Source: Acidimicrobiia bacterium (GTDB lineage: Bacteria; Actinomycetota; Acidimicrobiia; Acidimicrobiales; Ilumatobacteraceae). Taken from it: DNA of 7,092 bases. Under the pieces are notes generated by a model. The model saw only the letters and a program-made list of their open reading frames with translations. It was not told the origin of the DNA and did not search any database. Shown here piece after piece: positions 1 to 7,092 of the stretch. Position numbers and translations under genes: made by a program. The stretch is taken from positions 1 through 7,092 of the forward strand of contig RFMT01000414.1 of NCBI GenBank assembly GCA_009927565.1, written 5' to 3'. Every line of letters begins with the position of its first letter. Position 1 is the first letter of the stretch.

Positions 1-723
1 CTGGCGCTCGAGAGCAAGTTTGATTGCTTCGAGTTGATCTCGATATTTCGCCGCGCGTTCAAAATCTTGTGAACGAGAACTTTCGGCCATCTGCTCTTCA
101 AGTCGTGTGACAACCGAGTCACTCTCACCGTCCATAACTTGCAGAAAATCACCAACGAAATTGCTGTAGGTTTCTGCTGTCACAGACCCGACGCATGGGC
201 CCGAGCATTTTTCAATATGAAAAAGTAAACATGGTCGGCCGAGTCTCTCGTGTTGCTTAAATGTTGCCGATGAACATGTTCGAATCGGAAAGGTTTTCAA
301 AAGCAAGTCGAGGGTCTCGTGAATTGCCCAAGCGTGGGGATAGGGGCCGAAGTATTTTGTACCTTTCCGCTTGCGACCTCGCATCACCATCGCCCGTGGC
401 CATTGCTCGTCGATTGTGACAGCCAAAAACGGGTAACTCTTATCATCACGAAGGCGAATATTGAATCGGGGCGAAAATCTATTGATCAAACTGTGTTCAA
501 GAATCAACGCTTCTACTTCATTGCGCACTTCTATCCACTCGACAGTTTGAGCCGCTTCAACCATGCTGCCTGTTCGCGGATGCAAACTTTCAACCTTGGC
601 GAAGTAGCTGTTAATACGGGCGCGCAAATTGTTGGCCTTGCCAACGTAGATCACCCTGCCTGCAGCATCTTTAAATTGATATGAACCGGGCGTCTCAGGA
701 ATTACACCCGATGGCCGTTGCAT
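1..723 (-). CDS. uvrC: UvrABC excinuclease subunit C, N-terminal part (runs off left edge)
   Basis: UvrC is the cytosolic nuclease that joins the UvrB-DNA complex and cuts the damaged strand on both sides of the lesion. The reverse strand stays open from ATG at 723 to the window edge, giving 241 residues of a protein usually about 600-650 long. The GIY-YIG domain (about 8-95) makes the 3' incision. It shows Y15, Y26, K29, R36, Y40, E76 and N88 at the positions expected for the active site. Cysteines C150, C165, C173 and C177 match the conserved set reported to hold a [4Fe-4S] cluster in E. coli UvrC. A UVR domain, the UvrB-docking helical hairpin, covers about 203-238. The C-terminal RNase H-like 5' nuclease and HhH domains lie outside the window. 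The start is fixed because an in-frame TAG, the uvrA stop, lies four codons upstream. The sequence closely resembles actinobacterial UvrC. Identification is secure; completeness cannot be judged. Confidence 0.97.
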   Translation of the reverse strand, partial: MQRPSGVIPETPGSYQFKDAAGRVIYVGKANNLRARINSYFAKVESLHPRTGSMVEAAQTVEWIEVRNEVEALILEHSLINRFSPRFNIRLRDDKSYPFLAVTIDEQWPRAMVMRGRKRKGTKYFGPYPHAWAIHETLDLLLKTFPIRTCSSATFKQHERLGRPCLLFHIEKCSGPCVGSVTAETYSNFVGDFLQVMDGESDSVVTRLEEQMAESSRSQDFERAAKYRDQLEAIKLALERQ

Positions 724-732
724 AAACGCGGA
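724..732 (-). other. uvrA-uvrC junction, 9 bp, no Shine-Dalgarno
   Basis: Only nine bases separate the uvrA TAG stop (735-733) from the uvrC ATG (723-721). They read TCCGCGTTT on the coding strand and contain no purine-rich ribosome binding site. The nearest purine run, AAGAA at 741-737, is 13 bases from the ATG, which is too far for normal pairing. uvrC is in the same reading frame as uvrA. Ribosomes finishing uvrA are therefore well placed to reinitiate; this coupling is inferred. Confidence 0.55.
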
Positions 733-3600
733 CTATTTCTTCGCAGTCGTTTTAGTCTTAACTGTCTTCGACTCATTCAAGATTTGCGCCAAGTATCTAC
801 CCGTGTGTGATCCCTTGACTTTTGCGACATCTTCCGGAGAACCCTCAGCAACAACCAAACCACCTCCGCTACCACCCTCAGGACCGAGATCAATAACCCA
901 ATCGGCAGATTTGATTACATCCAAGTTGTGCTCGATCACCAAGACAGTATTGCCAGACTCGACCAGTCTTGCCAGAACGATCAACAATCGACGCACATCT
1001 TCAAAATGCAGACCGGTCGTCGGCTCATCGAGCAGATAGATAGTCCGCCCCGTACTTCGCTTTGAAAGTTCACTCGCAAGCTTCACGCGTTGAGCCTCAC
1101 CACCAGAAAGAGTCGGCGCCGATTGACCTAGGCGCACGTACGCCAAGCCAACATCTACGAATGTTTGCATGTGTCGCGAGATGCGAGGCTGATTTACAAA
1201 AAAATCAACTGCATCACCGATAGGCATATCGAGTATCTCGGCAATGTTCTTGCCCTTAAATGTGATGTCCAGAGTGTCTCGGTTGTATCGAGCACCTTTG
1301 CAAACTTCGCACGGCACATATACATCGGGCAAAAAGTGCATTTCAATTCTGAGGGTTCCATCACCAGAACACGCTTCGCAACGTCCACCCGGCACATTGA
1401 AACTGAAACGACCCGGTTGATATCCGCGAACCTTTGCTTCGGGAGTCGACGCAAATAGCTTTCGAATATCGTCAAAGACCCCCGTATAAGTCGCTGGATT
1501 CGAGCGAGGAGTTCGCCCAATTGGTGATTGATCCATGTCAATTACTTTGTCAAGGTGCATCACGCCATCAACGCCTGTGTGTCTCCCTGGTGCATCTTTT
1601 GATTTGTAAATTTTTTGCATCAGTGAAGGCAACAAAATGTCGCGAATCAGCGTGCTTTTACCACTGCCCGAAACCCCGGTTACTGCGACGAAACATCCAA
1701 GAGGTATTTTCACGTTCAAATTTTTGAGATTATGTTCGCGCGCACCGCGGATTGTTAGAAAATCTTTGCCAGGCTTACGGCGAATTGCAGGCACATCTAC
1801 TCTTCGTTGTCCTGAGAGATATTGACCTGTAATCGAGTCTTTGACTTTGAGCACACCCTTGACCGGACCGCTGTAGACGACCTGCCCCCCATGCTCACCA
1901 GCACCTGGACCGATGTCCACCAACCAGTCACTTGACCTGATCGTGTCTTCATCGTGCTCAACGACAATCACCGTGTTGCCTAGATCGCGCAATCGCTGCA
2001 GTGTTTCAATCAACCGATGATTGTCTCGCTGATGCAAACCAATACTCGGTTCATCTAAAACATAAAGCGTGCCAACAAGCCCAGATCCAATTTGACTTGC
2101 CAAGCGAATTCGCTGTGCTTCTCCGCCTGCAAGAGTGCCGGCGGCTCGAGAAAGTGTCAGATAGTCAAGACCGACATCTAACAAAAAGCCAAGTCGTGCG
2201 TTGATTTCTTTCGTGATTCGCTCAGCGATCATCGAATCACGGTCTGAAAGTTCAAGATCTGCGAGAAACTTCGCCGACTCACCAATCGACAAGTCGCAAA
2301 CTTGTGAAATATGTTTTCCTTCGACCAGAACGGCCAAAGATTCTGGCTTTAGTCGAGCACCCTTGCACGACGGGCAAGGTACTTCACGCATATAGCTTTC
2401 AAACTGTTCACGAGCGTTATCACTCTCGGCACTTTCATGACGGCGTTTGATCCACGGTATTACGCCTTCATACGAAGTGCTGTACTCACGGGTTCGACCA
2501 TAACGATTGCGATATTTGACCATCATGTTGTCATCGACGCCGCTCATCACAATCTTCTGTGCTTTGGGTGAAAGTTTCGACCACTTCTTGTCGAGATCAA
2601 TATCAAATCGGTCGGCAACGGCCTCAAGCATCCGTGTGAAATATTGCGTGTGGGCAGATCGCCAGGGCGCAATTGCACCCTCATTTATGCTCAAATTCGG
2701 GTCGGGCACTACGAGTTCGACATCTACTTCGTACTTCGTGCCAAGGCCCAGACAGTTTGCGCACGCGCCAAACGGCGAGTTAAACGAGAAATTTCTTGGT
2801 GCTAGTTCTTCGTAACTCGTGCCGCATTTCGGGCAGGCCAAGTGTTGGCTGAACGTGATCGGCTCTCCACCGTCAACAACTTCAATCTCGGCGACCCCAT
2901 TTGCCAAGCGCAATGCAGTTTCAAGCGAATCGGTCAACCGCCGTGTAATACCATCGCGACGAACCAAGCGATCGACAACAATGTCAATTTGATGTTGTTC
3001 GTATTTCGCCAACCTTGTTGGTTTCTTCAAAAACTCGCTGATCTCAATGACCTCACCGTCAACGCGAGCACGAGAAAAGCCTTGCGATGCCAGTTCTTGC
3101 AACAACGTGTCGTACTCACCTTTTCTACCTCGAACCACTGGCGCCAAAATTTGAAAACGTGTACCTTCTTCAAATTTCATAATTCGATCAACGATTTGTT
3201 GCGGAGTTTGACGTGATAGTCGTGTCATGTCACGCGAGCAATGCTGAATGCCGATGCGCGCATACAGGAGACGTAAATAGTCGTAGACCTCGGTAATCGT
3301 GCCAACTGTCGATCTCGGATTGCGTGAAGATGATTTTTGGTCTATTGAAATCGCTGGCGACAAACCGTCAATCAAGTCAACATCTGGCTTATCCATTTGT
3401 CCCAAGAATTGACGCGCATAAGAACTGAGCGACTCGACGTAGCGACGCTGACCTTCGGCATAAATCGTGTCAAATGCCAGACTCGATTTACCCGAACCAG
3501 AGAGCCCCGTCAACACAATCAACTTGTCACGAGGTAGCTCGACGCTTATGTTCTTTAGATTGTGCTCGCGAGCACCACGCACAACTATCTGATTAGCCAT
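733..3600 (-). CDS. uvrA: UvrABC excinuclease ATPase subunit A (UvrA)
   Basis: UvrA is the dimeric ABC-type ATPase that scans DNA for distortions and loads UvrB in nucleotide excision repair. With the ATG start it has 955 residues, normal for the family. Two nucleotide-binding modules are intact. Module I has Walker A GLSGSGKS (32-39), signature LAGGEAQ (490-496), Walker B LYVLDEP (512-518) and switch H549. Module II has Walker A GVSGSGKS (642-649), signature LSGGEAQ (831-837), Walker B YLLDEP (855-860) and H891. Zinc-type cysteine pairs appear at C256/C259 with C280/C283, at C409/C412, and at C741/C744 with C764/C767, the last being the DNA-contacting zinc finger. The signalling, UvrB-binding and insertion regions lie between about 85 and 460. 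A Lys/Thr-rich tail of about a dozen residues ends the protein. A GTG directly before the ATG (3603-3601) could add one residue; ATG is preferred. Near residue 121 only one cysteine is present (HCSRDM) where many homologues have CxxC, but E. coli also lacks the second one. No Shine-Dalgarno precedes the start. Confidence 0.98.
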   Translation of the reverse strand: MANQIVVRGAREHNLKNISVELPRDKLIVLTGLSGSGKSSLAFDTIYAEGQRRYVESLSSYARQFLGQMDKPDVDLIDGLSPAISIDQKSSSRNPRSTVGTITEVYDYLRLLYARIGIQHCSRDMTRLSRQTPQQIVDRIMKFEEGTRFQILAPVVRGRKGEYDTLLQELASQGFSRARVDGEVIEISEFLKKPTRLAKYEQHQIDIVVDRLVRRDGITRRLTDSLETALRLANGVAEIEVVDGGEPITFSQHLACPKCGTSYEELAPRNFSFNSPFGACANCLGLGTKYEVDVELVVPDPNLSINEGAIAPWRSAHTQYFTRMLEAVADRFDIDLDKKWSKLSPKAQKIVMSGVDDNMMVKYRNRYGRTREYSTSYEGVIPWIKRRHESAESDNAREQFESYMREVPCPSCKGARLKPESLAVLVEGKHISQVCDLSIGESAKFLADLELSDRDSMIAERITKEINARLGFLLDVGLDYLTLSRAAGTLAGGEAQRIRLASQIGSGLVGTLYVLDEPSIGLHQRDNHRLIETLQRLRDLGNTVIVVEHDEDTIRSSDWLVDIGPGAGEHGGQVVYSGPVKGVLKVKDSITGQYLSGQRRVDVPAIRRKPGKDFLTIRGAREHNLKNLNVKIPLGCFVAVTGVSGSGKSTLIRDILLPSLMQKIYKSKDAPGRHTGVDGVMHLDKVIDMDQSPIGRTPRSNPATYTGVFDDIRKLFASTPEAKVRGYQPGRFSFNVPGGRCEACSGDGTLRIEMHFLPDVYVPCEVCKGARYNRDTLDITFKGKNIAEILDMPIGDAVDFFVNQPRISRHMQTFVDVGLAYVRLGQSAPTLSGGEAQRVKLASELSKRSTGRTIYLLDEPTTGLHFEDVRRLLIVLARLVESGNTVLVIEHNLDVIKSADWVIDLGPEGGSGGGLVVAEGSPEDVAKVKGSHTGRYLAQILNESKTVKTKTTAKK

Positions 3601-3620
3601 CACAGGCAGGCTACAAAGTG
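3601..3620 (-). promoter_or_regulatory. uvrB-uvrA junction with a possible weak internal promoter
   Basis: The 20 bases between the uvrB TAA (3623-3621) and the uvrA ATG have no Shine-Dalgarno sequence. On the coding strand TAGCCT (3613-3608) fits the loose actinobacterial -10 pattern TANNNT. TTGAGA (3638-3633), inside the uvrB 3' end, resembles a -35, but the 19-base spacer is long. Transcription from such a site would begin about at the GTG/ATG pair, giving a leaderless uvrA message, a mode common in actinobacteria. TANNNT occurs often by chance, so this is only a candidate. Simple readthrough from uvrB is equally possible. Confidence 0.2.
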
Positions 3621-5645
3621 TTAGTGAGCATCTCTCAACTCACGCTTCAGTTCTTTGATTTCATCCCTGAGACGTGCGGCATACTCAAATCGCAGTTCTT
3701 CGGCGGCCAAATTCATCTCTTCTTCTAGGGTCATGATTAAGCGCGCAAGTTCATTTTCAGGCAACGCCCGAAGTTCGCGAACAACCTTGTCGCGTTCGTG
3801 GTCTTTTCGTTTACCCTTTCCGGGCATTGGTGCGGTGTTGCTTGGTCGCAATACCGACAAGATGTCACCAATGGCCTTGCGCACAGTTTGCGGGTCAATG
3901 CCGTGCTTCAAGTTGTAGGCAATCTGCAGTTGTCGGCGTCGTGCAGTCTCGGAAATCGCATACTCCATTGCATCTGTTCGGTTGTCGGCATACATAATTA
4001 CCTGACCGTCCACATTTCGTGCCGCGCGTCCAATCATCTGAATCAAAGATGTCTGACTACGAAGGAAGCCCTGCTTGTCGGCATCGAGAATTGCCACAAG
4101 TGAAACCTCGGGCAGGTCGAGACCCTCTCGCAAAAGATTGATGCCGACCAAGACGTCGAACTCACCCAACCGAAGCGCCCGCAATATTTCAATTCGCTCA
4201 ATAGTGTCGATGTTTGAATGCAGGTATCTGACCCGAAGACCTTGTTCGATCAAATATTCAGACAAATCTTCGGACATCTTTTTCGTCAATGTAGTCACGA
4301 GGGTTCGATCACCCTGAGCGGTCTTTGATTTAATCATCTCAATCAAGTCATCGATCTGACCTTTGGTCGGCCTGACGATGACTTCTGGGTCGACCAAGCC
4401 GGTCGGACGCACGATTTGTTCAACAACTTGGTCACTAAGTTCGATTTCGAATTTTGCCGGGGTTGCCGAAAGAAAAATACATTGATTCAGGCGTTCCATG
4501 GTTTCTTCGAAACGAAGTGGACGATTATCCATTGCCGAAGGAAGTCGGAAACCGTATTCAACCAACGTTTGTTTTCGGCTTCTATCACCAGCAAACTGTC
4601 CATGAAGTTGCGGTACGGCGACATGACTTTCGTCAATTACGAGCAAATAATCTTTGGGAAAATAGTCAAGAAGAGTAAATGGAGGCTCTCCGGGCTGTCG
4701 GCCGTCAATATGCATCGAATAATTCTCGATGCCATTGCAGTAACCGACTTCTTTCATCATCTCGAGATCAAACATCGTTCTCATTCTGATGCGCTGAGCC
4801 TCCAAAAGTTTGTTTTGCGCTTGGAATACCTTTAACTGTTCAGCAAGTTCAGCCTCAATGTTGAGCATTGCAACACGCATTCGCTCTTCACCAGCAACAT
4901 AATGTGTTGCCGGAAATATAACTACTTCGCTCAAGTCGCGCAGAGTCTCACCCGTGAGCGGATCAACTATGGTGATTCTCTCCACCGTGTCACCGAACAT
5001 TTCAAAGCGTGTGACGGTTTCGTCATACGCCGGATGCACCTCGATGGTGTCGCCCCGCACTCGAAAGTTTCCTCGACCAAGTGTCATGTCATTGCGGTCA
5101 TATTGAAGTTCGACAAGTCGAGACAAAATACTTCGTTGGTCATAATCAACTCCGGTATGAAGCTCTAGAAGATTTCCGCGATACTCGCCCGGGTCACCCA
5201 TACCGTAGATACAACTCACCGACGCAACAACAATCGTGTCGCGACGAGTCAGTAGCGCTGCTGTTGCCGAATGTCGCAAGCGATCGATTTCGTCATTTAT
5301 CGACGAGTCTTTTTCAATAAACGTGTCGCTTGACGCAATATACGCTTCAGGCTGGTAATAGTCGTAGTAGCTAACGAAGTATTCAACTCGATTATTTGGA
5401 AAGAACTCCCGCATCTCTTGAGCTAGTTGGGCTGCGAGAGATTTGTTCGGAGCCAATATCAATGTCGGTCGCTGTACCTGCTCGATCGTCCAGGCGATCG
5501 TTGCTGACTTACCAGAGCCAGTGATACCCAACAATGTTTGAAAGCGGTCACCGCGCTTAACTCCTGCGGCGAGCTTTGCAATCGCCTCGGGTTGATCGCC
5601 TGCTGGCTGAAACGGAGACTCAACAACAAACTTGCGATCAATCAT
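3621..5645 (-). CDS. uvrB: UvrABC excinuclease subunit B, damage-verifying helicase
   Basis: UvrB is loaded by UvrA, threads a beta-hairpin between the DNA strands to verify damage, and then recruits UvrC. From the ATG at 5645 it has 674 residues, typical of the family. Superfamily 2 helicase motifs are intact: Walker A GITGSGKS (40-47), motif II DESH (338-341), motif III SAT (393-395), a motif V region around [13 protein letters not shown] (501-513), and motif [11 protein letters not shown] (536-544). The damage-probing beta-hairpin, rich in tyrosines, starts at [10 protein letters not shown] (93-102) and extends to about 118. The C-terminal UVR domain (about 632-670) is the partner of the UVR domain in UvrC. 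An in-frame TTG at 5669 would add eight residues. The ATG is preferred because the homologous region begins just after it and it forms an ATGA overlap with coaE. No good ribosome binding site is visible, so translation is probably coupled to coaE. Wording such as [10 protein letters not shown] suggested Acidimicrobiia from memory. Confidence 0.98.
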   Translation of the reverse strand: MIDRKFVVESPFQPAGDQPEAIAKLAAGVKRGDRFQTLLGITGSGKSATIAWTIEQVQRPTLILAPNKSLAAQLAQEMREFFPNNRVEYFVSYYDYYQPEAYIASSDTFIEKDSSINDEIDRLRHSATAALLTRRDTIVVASVSCIYGMGDPGEYRGNLLELHTGVDYDQRSILSRLVELQYDRNDMTLGRGNFRVRGDTIEVHPAYDETVTRFEMFGDTVERITIVDPLTGETLRDLSEVVIFPATHYVAGEERMRVAMLNIEAELAEQLKVFQAQNKLLEAQRIRMRTMFDLEMMKEVGYCNGIENYSMHIDGRQPGEPPFTLLDYFPKDYLLVIDESHVAVPQLHGQFAGDRSRKQTLVEYGFRLPSAMDNRPLRFEETMERLNQCIFLSATPAKFEIELSDQVVEQIVRPTGLVDPEVIVRPTKGQIDDLIEMIKSKTAQGDRTLVTTLTKKMSEDLSEYLIEQGLRVRYLHSNIDTIERIEILRALRLGEFDVLVGINLLREGLDLPEVSLVAILDADKQGFLRSQTSLIQMIGRAARNVDGQVIMYADNRTDAMEYAISETARRRQLQIAYNLKHGIDPQTVRKAIGDILSVLRPSNTAPMPGKGKRKDHERDKVVRELRALPENELARLIMTLEEEMNLAAEELRFEYAARLRDEIKELKRELRDAH
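5642..5645 (-). other. coaE-uvrB ATGA overlap (translational coupling)
   Basis: The coaE TGA stop (5644-5642) and the uvrB ATG start (5645-5643) share bases in the sequence ATGA. Four-base overlaps of this type usually mean that the terminating ribosome restarts on the next gene. The lack of a Shine-Dalgarno sequence at the right distance before uvrB supports this. It is the main reason for choosing this ATG over the upstream TTG. Confidence 0.8.
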
Positions 5646-6235
5646 TTCAGCGATTTGATCCACAACCAAGCGAGTTCAACTTTTTGCAATAGCGCATCAC
5701 GATCACCCGAATTGTCGATGACATGATTTGCGAGTGCTAGTCGTTGCTCGCGCGTGGCCTGTTTGGCGATACGTGCTCGAGCGTCTTCGGCGTTCATGTT
5801 TCGTTGCTCAACCAATCGCTTAACTGCAAGCTCACTGTCAAGGTCGACCACGAGTACGCCATCGAGCCCTTCGCGCGGATTTTCGACGAGTAACGGAATA
5901 TCAAGAACGACGATTTTGTCGGTATTGCGAAAGCTTTCAACTCGCTCGTTCATAACTCGTCGAACAATCGGATGAATCAACTGATTAAGAGTCTTCAGCA
6001 ATGACTCATCAGCAAAGACCTTTTTGGCAATTGCTGTCCGGTCTAGCGATTTGTCGGCGCCAACTACCTCTGGACCGAATAGCTCAACCATCTTTTCGTA
6101 AACTTCAGCGCCAGGCCGTTGCAATTCGCGCACGATCAAATCGGCGTCAATAACCTCAGCGCCACGCTCGGTCAACATACGGGCAACTTCAGATTTACCC
6201 GAACCAATACCACCAGTTAGTCCAATGAGAATCAT
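5642..6235 (-). CDS. coaE: Dephospho-CoA kinase
   Basis: CoaE phosphorylates the 3'-hydroxyl of the ribose in dephospho-CoA using ATP, the final step of coenzyme A synthesis in the cytosol. The protein has 197 residues, the usual size for the single-domain enzyme. The P-loop GGIGSGKS (8-15) is followed by the DAD motif (30-32), where an acidic residue is the likely catalytic base. Further family landmarks are [11 protein letters not shown] (64-74), IHP (87-89), LDIPLLVE (111-118), the lid-region stretch [17 protein letters not shown] (143-159) and ANHVIDNSG (169-177). The long extra C-terminal domain seen in mycobacterial CoaE is absent. The ATG at 6235 is preceded by GGTGA seven bases upstream, the only convincing ribosome binding site in the window. 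It sits 34 bp after rpsA and overlaps uvrB by 4 bp. No functional link to DNA repair is implied; the neighbourhood is a conserved actinobacterial arrangement. Confidence 0.97.
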   Translation of the reverse strand: MILIGLTGGIGSGKSEVARMLTERGAEVIDADLIVRELQRPGAEVYEKMVELFGPEVVGADKSLDRTAIAKKVFADESLLKTLNQLIHPIVRRVMNERVESFRNTDKIVVLDIPLLVENPREGLDGVLVVDLDSELAVKRLVEQRNMNAEDARARIAKQATREQRLALANHVIDNSGDRDALLQKVELAWLWIKSLK

Positions 6236-6236
6236 C

Positions 6237-6253
6237 AGATACTCACCGTATCT
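6237..6253 (-). promoter_or_regulatory. coaE ribosome binding site in the loop of a 6-bp hairpin
   Basis: On the coding strand the bases AGATAC, GGTGA, GTATCT form a perfect 6-bp inverted repeat with a 5-base loop. The loop is GGTGA (6247-6243), which can pair with the UCACC near the 3' end of 16S rRNA. It lies seven bases from the coaE ATG, a good distance. The whole Shine-Dalgarno core would thus be displayed in the loop of a short stem. Whether the stem forms or affects translation is not known. Confidence 0.5.
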
Positions 6254-6266
6254 AAAACTGAGTTTT
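6254..6266 (-). repeat. Short AT-rich inverted repeat between rpsA and coaE
   Basis: AAAACTCAGTTTT on the coding strand is a perfect 13-base inverted repeat, foldable as a 5-bp stem with a TCA loop. It starts three bases after the rpsA stop codon and directly abuts the hairpin around the coaE ribosome binding site. The stem is A-T rich and short and has no U-run after it, so it is unlikely to be an intrinsic terminator. It could be a weak processing or 3'-end stability element, or chance in an AT-rich spacer. Confidence 0.35.
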
Positions 6267-6269
6267 TAA

Positions 6270-7092
6270 TCAGCCAGCGCTTGGTTCTTCTGTAGTCTTC
6301 GTTGCGTCTGCAGGTGCAGCATTTGGATCAAAGAACTCTGCCCAAGCCGACTCTCGAGTTGAATCATCACCGCTGACCCAGTTGCCCTGATCATCGGTCT
6401 GAAACTGACCACGATATTCTTCGGCCAACTCTCCGCCTTCGGCGGCTTGCTTGATCGACAAACTGATTCGTCGACGAGCAAGATCAAGATCAATAATCTT
6501 CACCCAAAGCTCTTCACCAGGTGTGACTACTTGTTCAGGGGCTTCAACATGATGCGTCGACATTTCTGAGATATGAACTAGACCTTCGATGCCATCGCCG
6601 ACTTGCACAAAACCACCGAATGGCACGAGTTTCGTAACTCGACCGTAAACCAACTGACCAACTTGGTGACTTGATGCAAACTCTTGCCATGGATCTTGCT
6701 GTGTTGCCTTCAACGAGAGCGAGATTCGATCGCGCTCACGATCAATTTCAAGAACCTTAACCGAGACTTCATCGCCGATCTTGACGACTGCGCCTGGATT
6801 GTCGACATGCTTCCATGAGAGTTCAGAAACGTGGATCAATCCATCCATGCCACCAAGATCGACAAACGCGCCGAATGCAACGACACTCGAGATGCGACCC
6901 GTACGAACTTCGCCAACTGCGATGTTTTCGAGAAAATCCGTCTGTGTACCCTTTTGACTCTCTTCGAGCAGCGCACGACGCGAAAGCACGACGTTGTTGC
7001 GTTGACGATCGAGTTCAAGAATTTTTGCAGTGATTCGTTGACCAAGATATGGCGCAAGATCGCGCACGCGACGCAACTCGACAAGCGATGCC
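6270..7092 (-). CDS. rpsA: 30S ribosomal protein S1, C-terminal part (runs off right edge)
   Basis: S1 binds mRNA at the small ribosomal subunit and helps initiation on structured or weak-leader messages. The reverse-strand frame is open to the window edge and gives 273 residues ending at TGA (6272-6270). The visible part begins in the final strands of one S1 (OB-fold) domain (residues 1-40). Two full S1 domains follow, at about 60-128 and 145-213, with the repeated core GxVxxxxxFGAFVDLGG...GLIHVSELS and then GRVTKLVPFGGFVQVGDG...GLVHISEM. A tail of about 60 residues rich in acidic residues, Ala and Thr closes the protein. Compared with the four-domain actinobacterial S1, these are domains 3 and 4 and the end of 2. 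The tail is about half the length of the one I recall in Mycobacterium. A TTG at 7076 in this frame is an internal leucine, not the start; the true start lies beyond the window. Confidence 0.96.
   Translation of the reverse strand, partial: ASLVELRRVRDLAPYLGQRITAKILELDRQRNNVVLSRRALLEESQKGTQTDFLENIAVGEVRTGRISSVVAFGAFVDLGGMDGLIHVSELSWKHVDNPGAVVKIGDEVSVKVLEIDRERDRISLSLKATQQDPWQEFASSHQVGQLVYGRVTKLVPFGGFVQVGDGIEGLVHISEMSTHHVEAPEQVVTPGEELWVKIIDLDLARRRISLSIKQAAEGGELAEEYRGQFQTDDQGNWVSGDDSTRESAWAEFFDPNAAPADATKTTEEPSAG

Noticed and set aside
272..281. Perfect 10-bp palindrome GAACATGTTC resembling half of a LexA box
   Set aside because: The GAAC and GTTC arms are separated by two bases, not four, and the site lies inside the conserved UvrC coding sequence around C150, far from any start. 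Chance plus codon content explains it.
319..684. Open frame of 121 codons on the plus strand near the left edge
   Set aside because: It lies opposite the GIY-YIG domain of uvrC, which translates perfectly on the minus strand. It is a shadow frame.
1194..1541. Minus-strand frame of 115 codons in another phase within uvrA
   Set aside because: It overlaps the well conserved second zinc-finger and linker region of UvrA and has an unnatural composition. There is no reason to think it is translated.
4416..4835. Open frame of 139 codons on the plus strand opposite uvrB
   Set aside because: It is antisense to conserved UvrB codons, shows no family resemblance and no ribosome binding site. The same applies to the other plus-strand frames across uvrA, uvrC, coaE and rpsA.
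6254..6266. Intrinsic terminator after rpsA
   Set aside because: The stem is only five A-T rich base pairs and is not followed by a run of U, so it should not terminate transcription. Downstream genes are packed closely as in an operon.
1..7092. Mobile element, defence system, CRISPR array or undescribed multi-gene system
   Set aside because: Every stretch is accounted for by five conserved housekeeping or repair genes with intact motifs. No direct repeats, target-site duplications, integrase or foreign-looking gene was seen.

Overview
The window is a single, very tightly packed run of five genes, all on the minus strand. In transcription order (right to left) they are rpsA (3' part), coaE, uvrB, uvrA and uvrC (5' part). 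Only about 63 bases lie between genes. I see no RNA genes, mobile elements, CRISPR arrays, insertion sequences or clear terminators, and no stretch over 300 bases without a gene.

The proteins look actinobacterial (Actinomycetota). The S1 fragment, UvrC and UvrA read closely like the actinobacterial versions I remember, for example the UvrC stretch YFGPYPHAWAI and the S1 stretch ATQQDPW. The order rpsA-coaE-uvrB is the one found in Mycobacterium and related genera. Base composition is only about half G+C, unlike most cultured actinobacteria. The UvrB sequence feels closest to Acidimicrobiia, so I suspect a moderate-GC, probably aquatic and streamlined, lineage. That placement is from memory and not from a search.

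Layout: 7092-6270 is the C-terminal part of ribosomal protein S1 (end of one S1 domain, two complete S1 domains and a short acidic tail). After 34 bp holding two small inverted repeats comes coaE (6235-5642, last step of coenzyme A synthesis). It overlaps uvrB (5645-3621) by four bases in an ATGA junction. After 20 bp comes uvrA (3600-733), and after 9 bp uvrC (723 to beyond position 1).

Together uvrB, uvrA and uvrC encode the whole UvrABC nucleotide excision repair machine: UvrA finds bulky lesions and loads UvrB, UvrB verifies the damage, and UvrC cuts on both sides. All visible catalytic and metal-binding motifs are intact. Having all three in one block behind rpsA and coaE is the most notable architectural point, because in many bacteria uvrC lies elsewhere. 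Only coaE has a convincing ribosome binding site. The uvr genes appear to depend on translational coupling or on non-Shine-Dalgarno starts. I found no LexA-type operator. I do not see an undescribed system here; this is a housekeeping and repair region with a few regulatory details worth checking.
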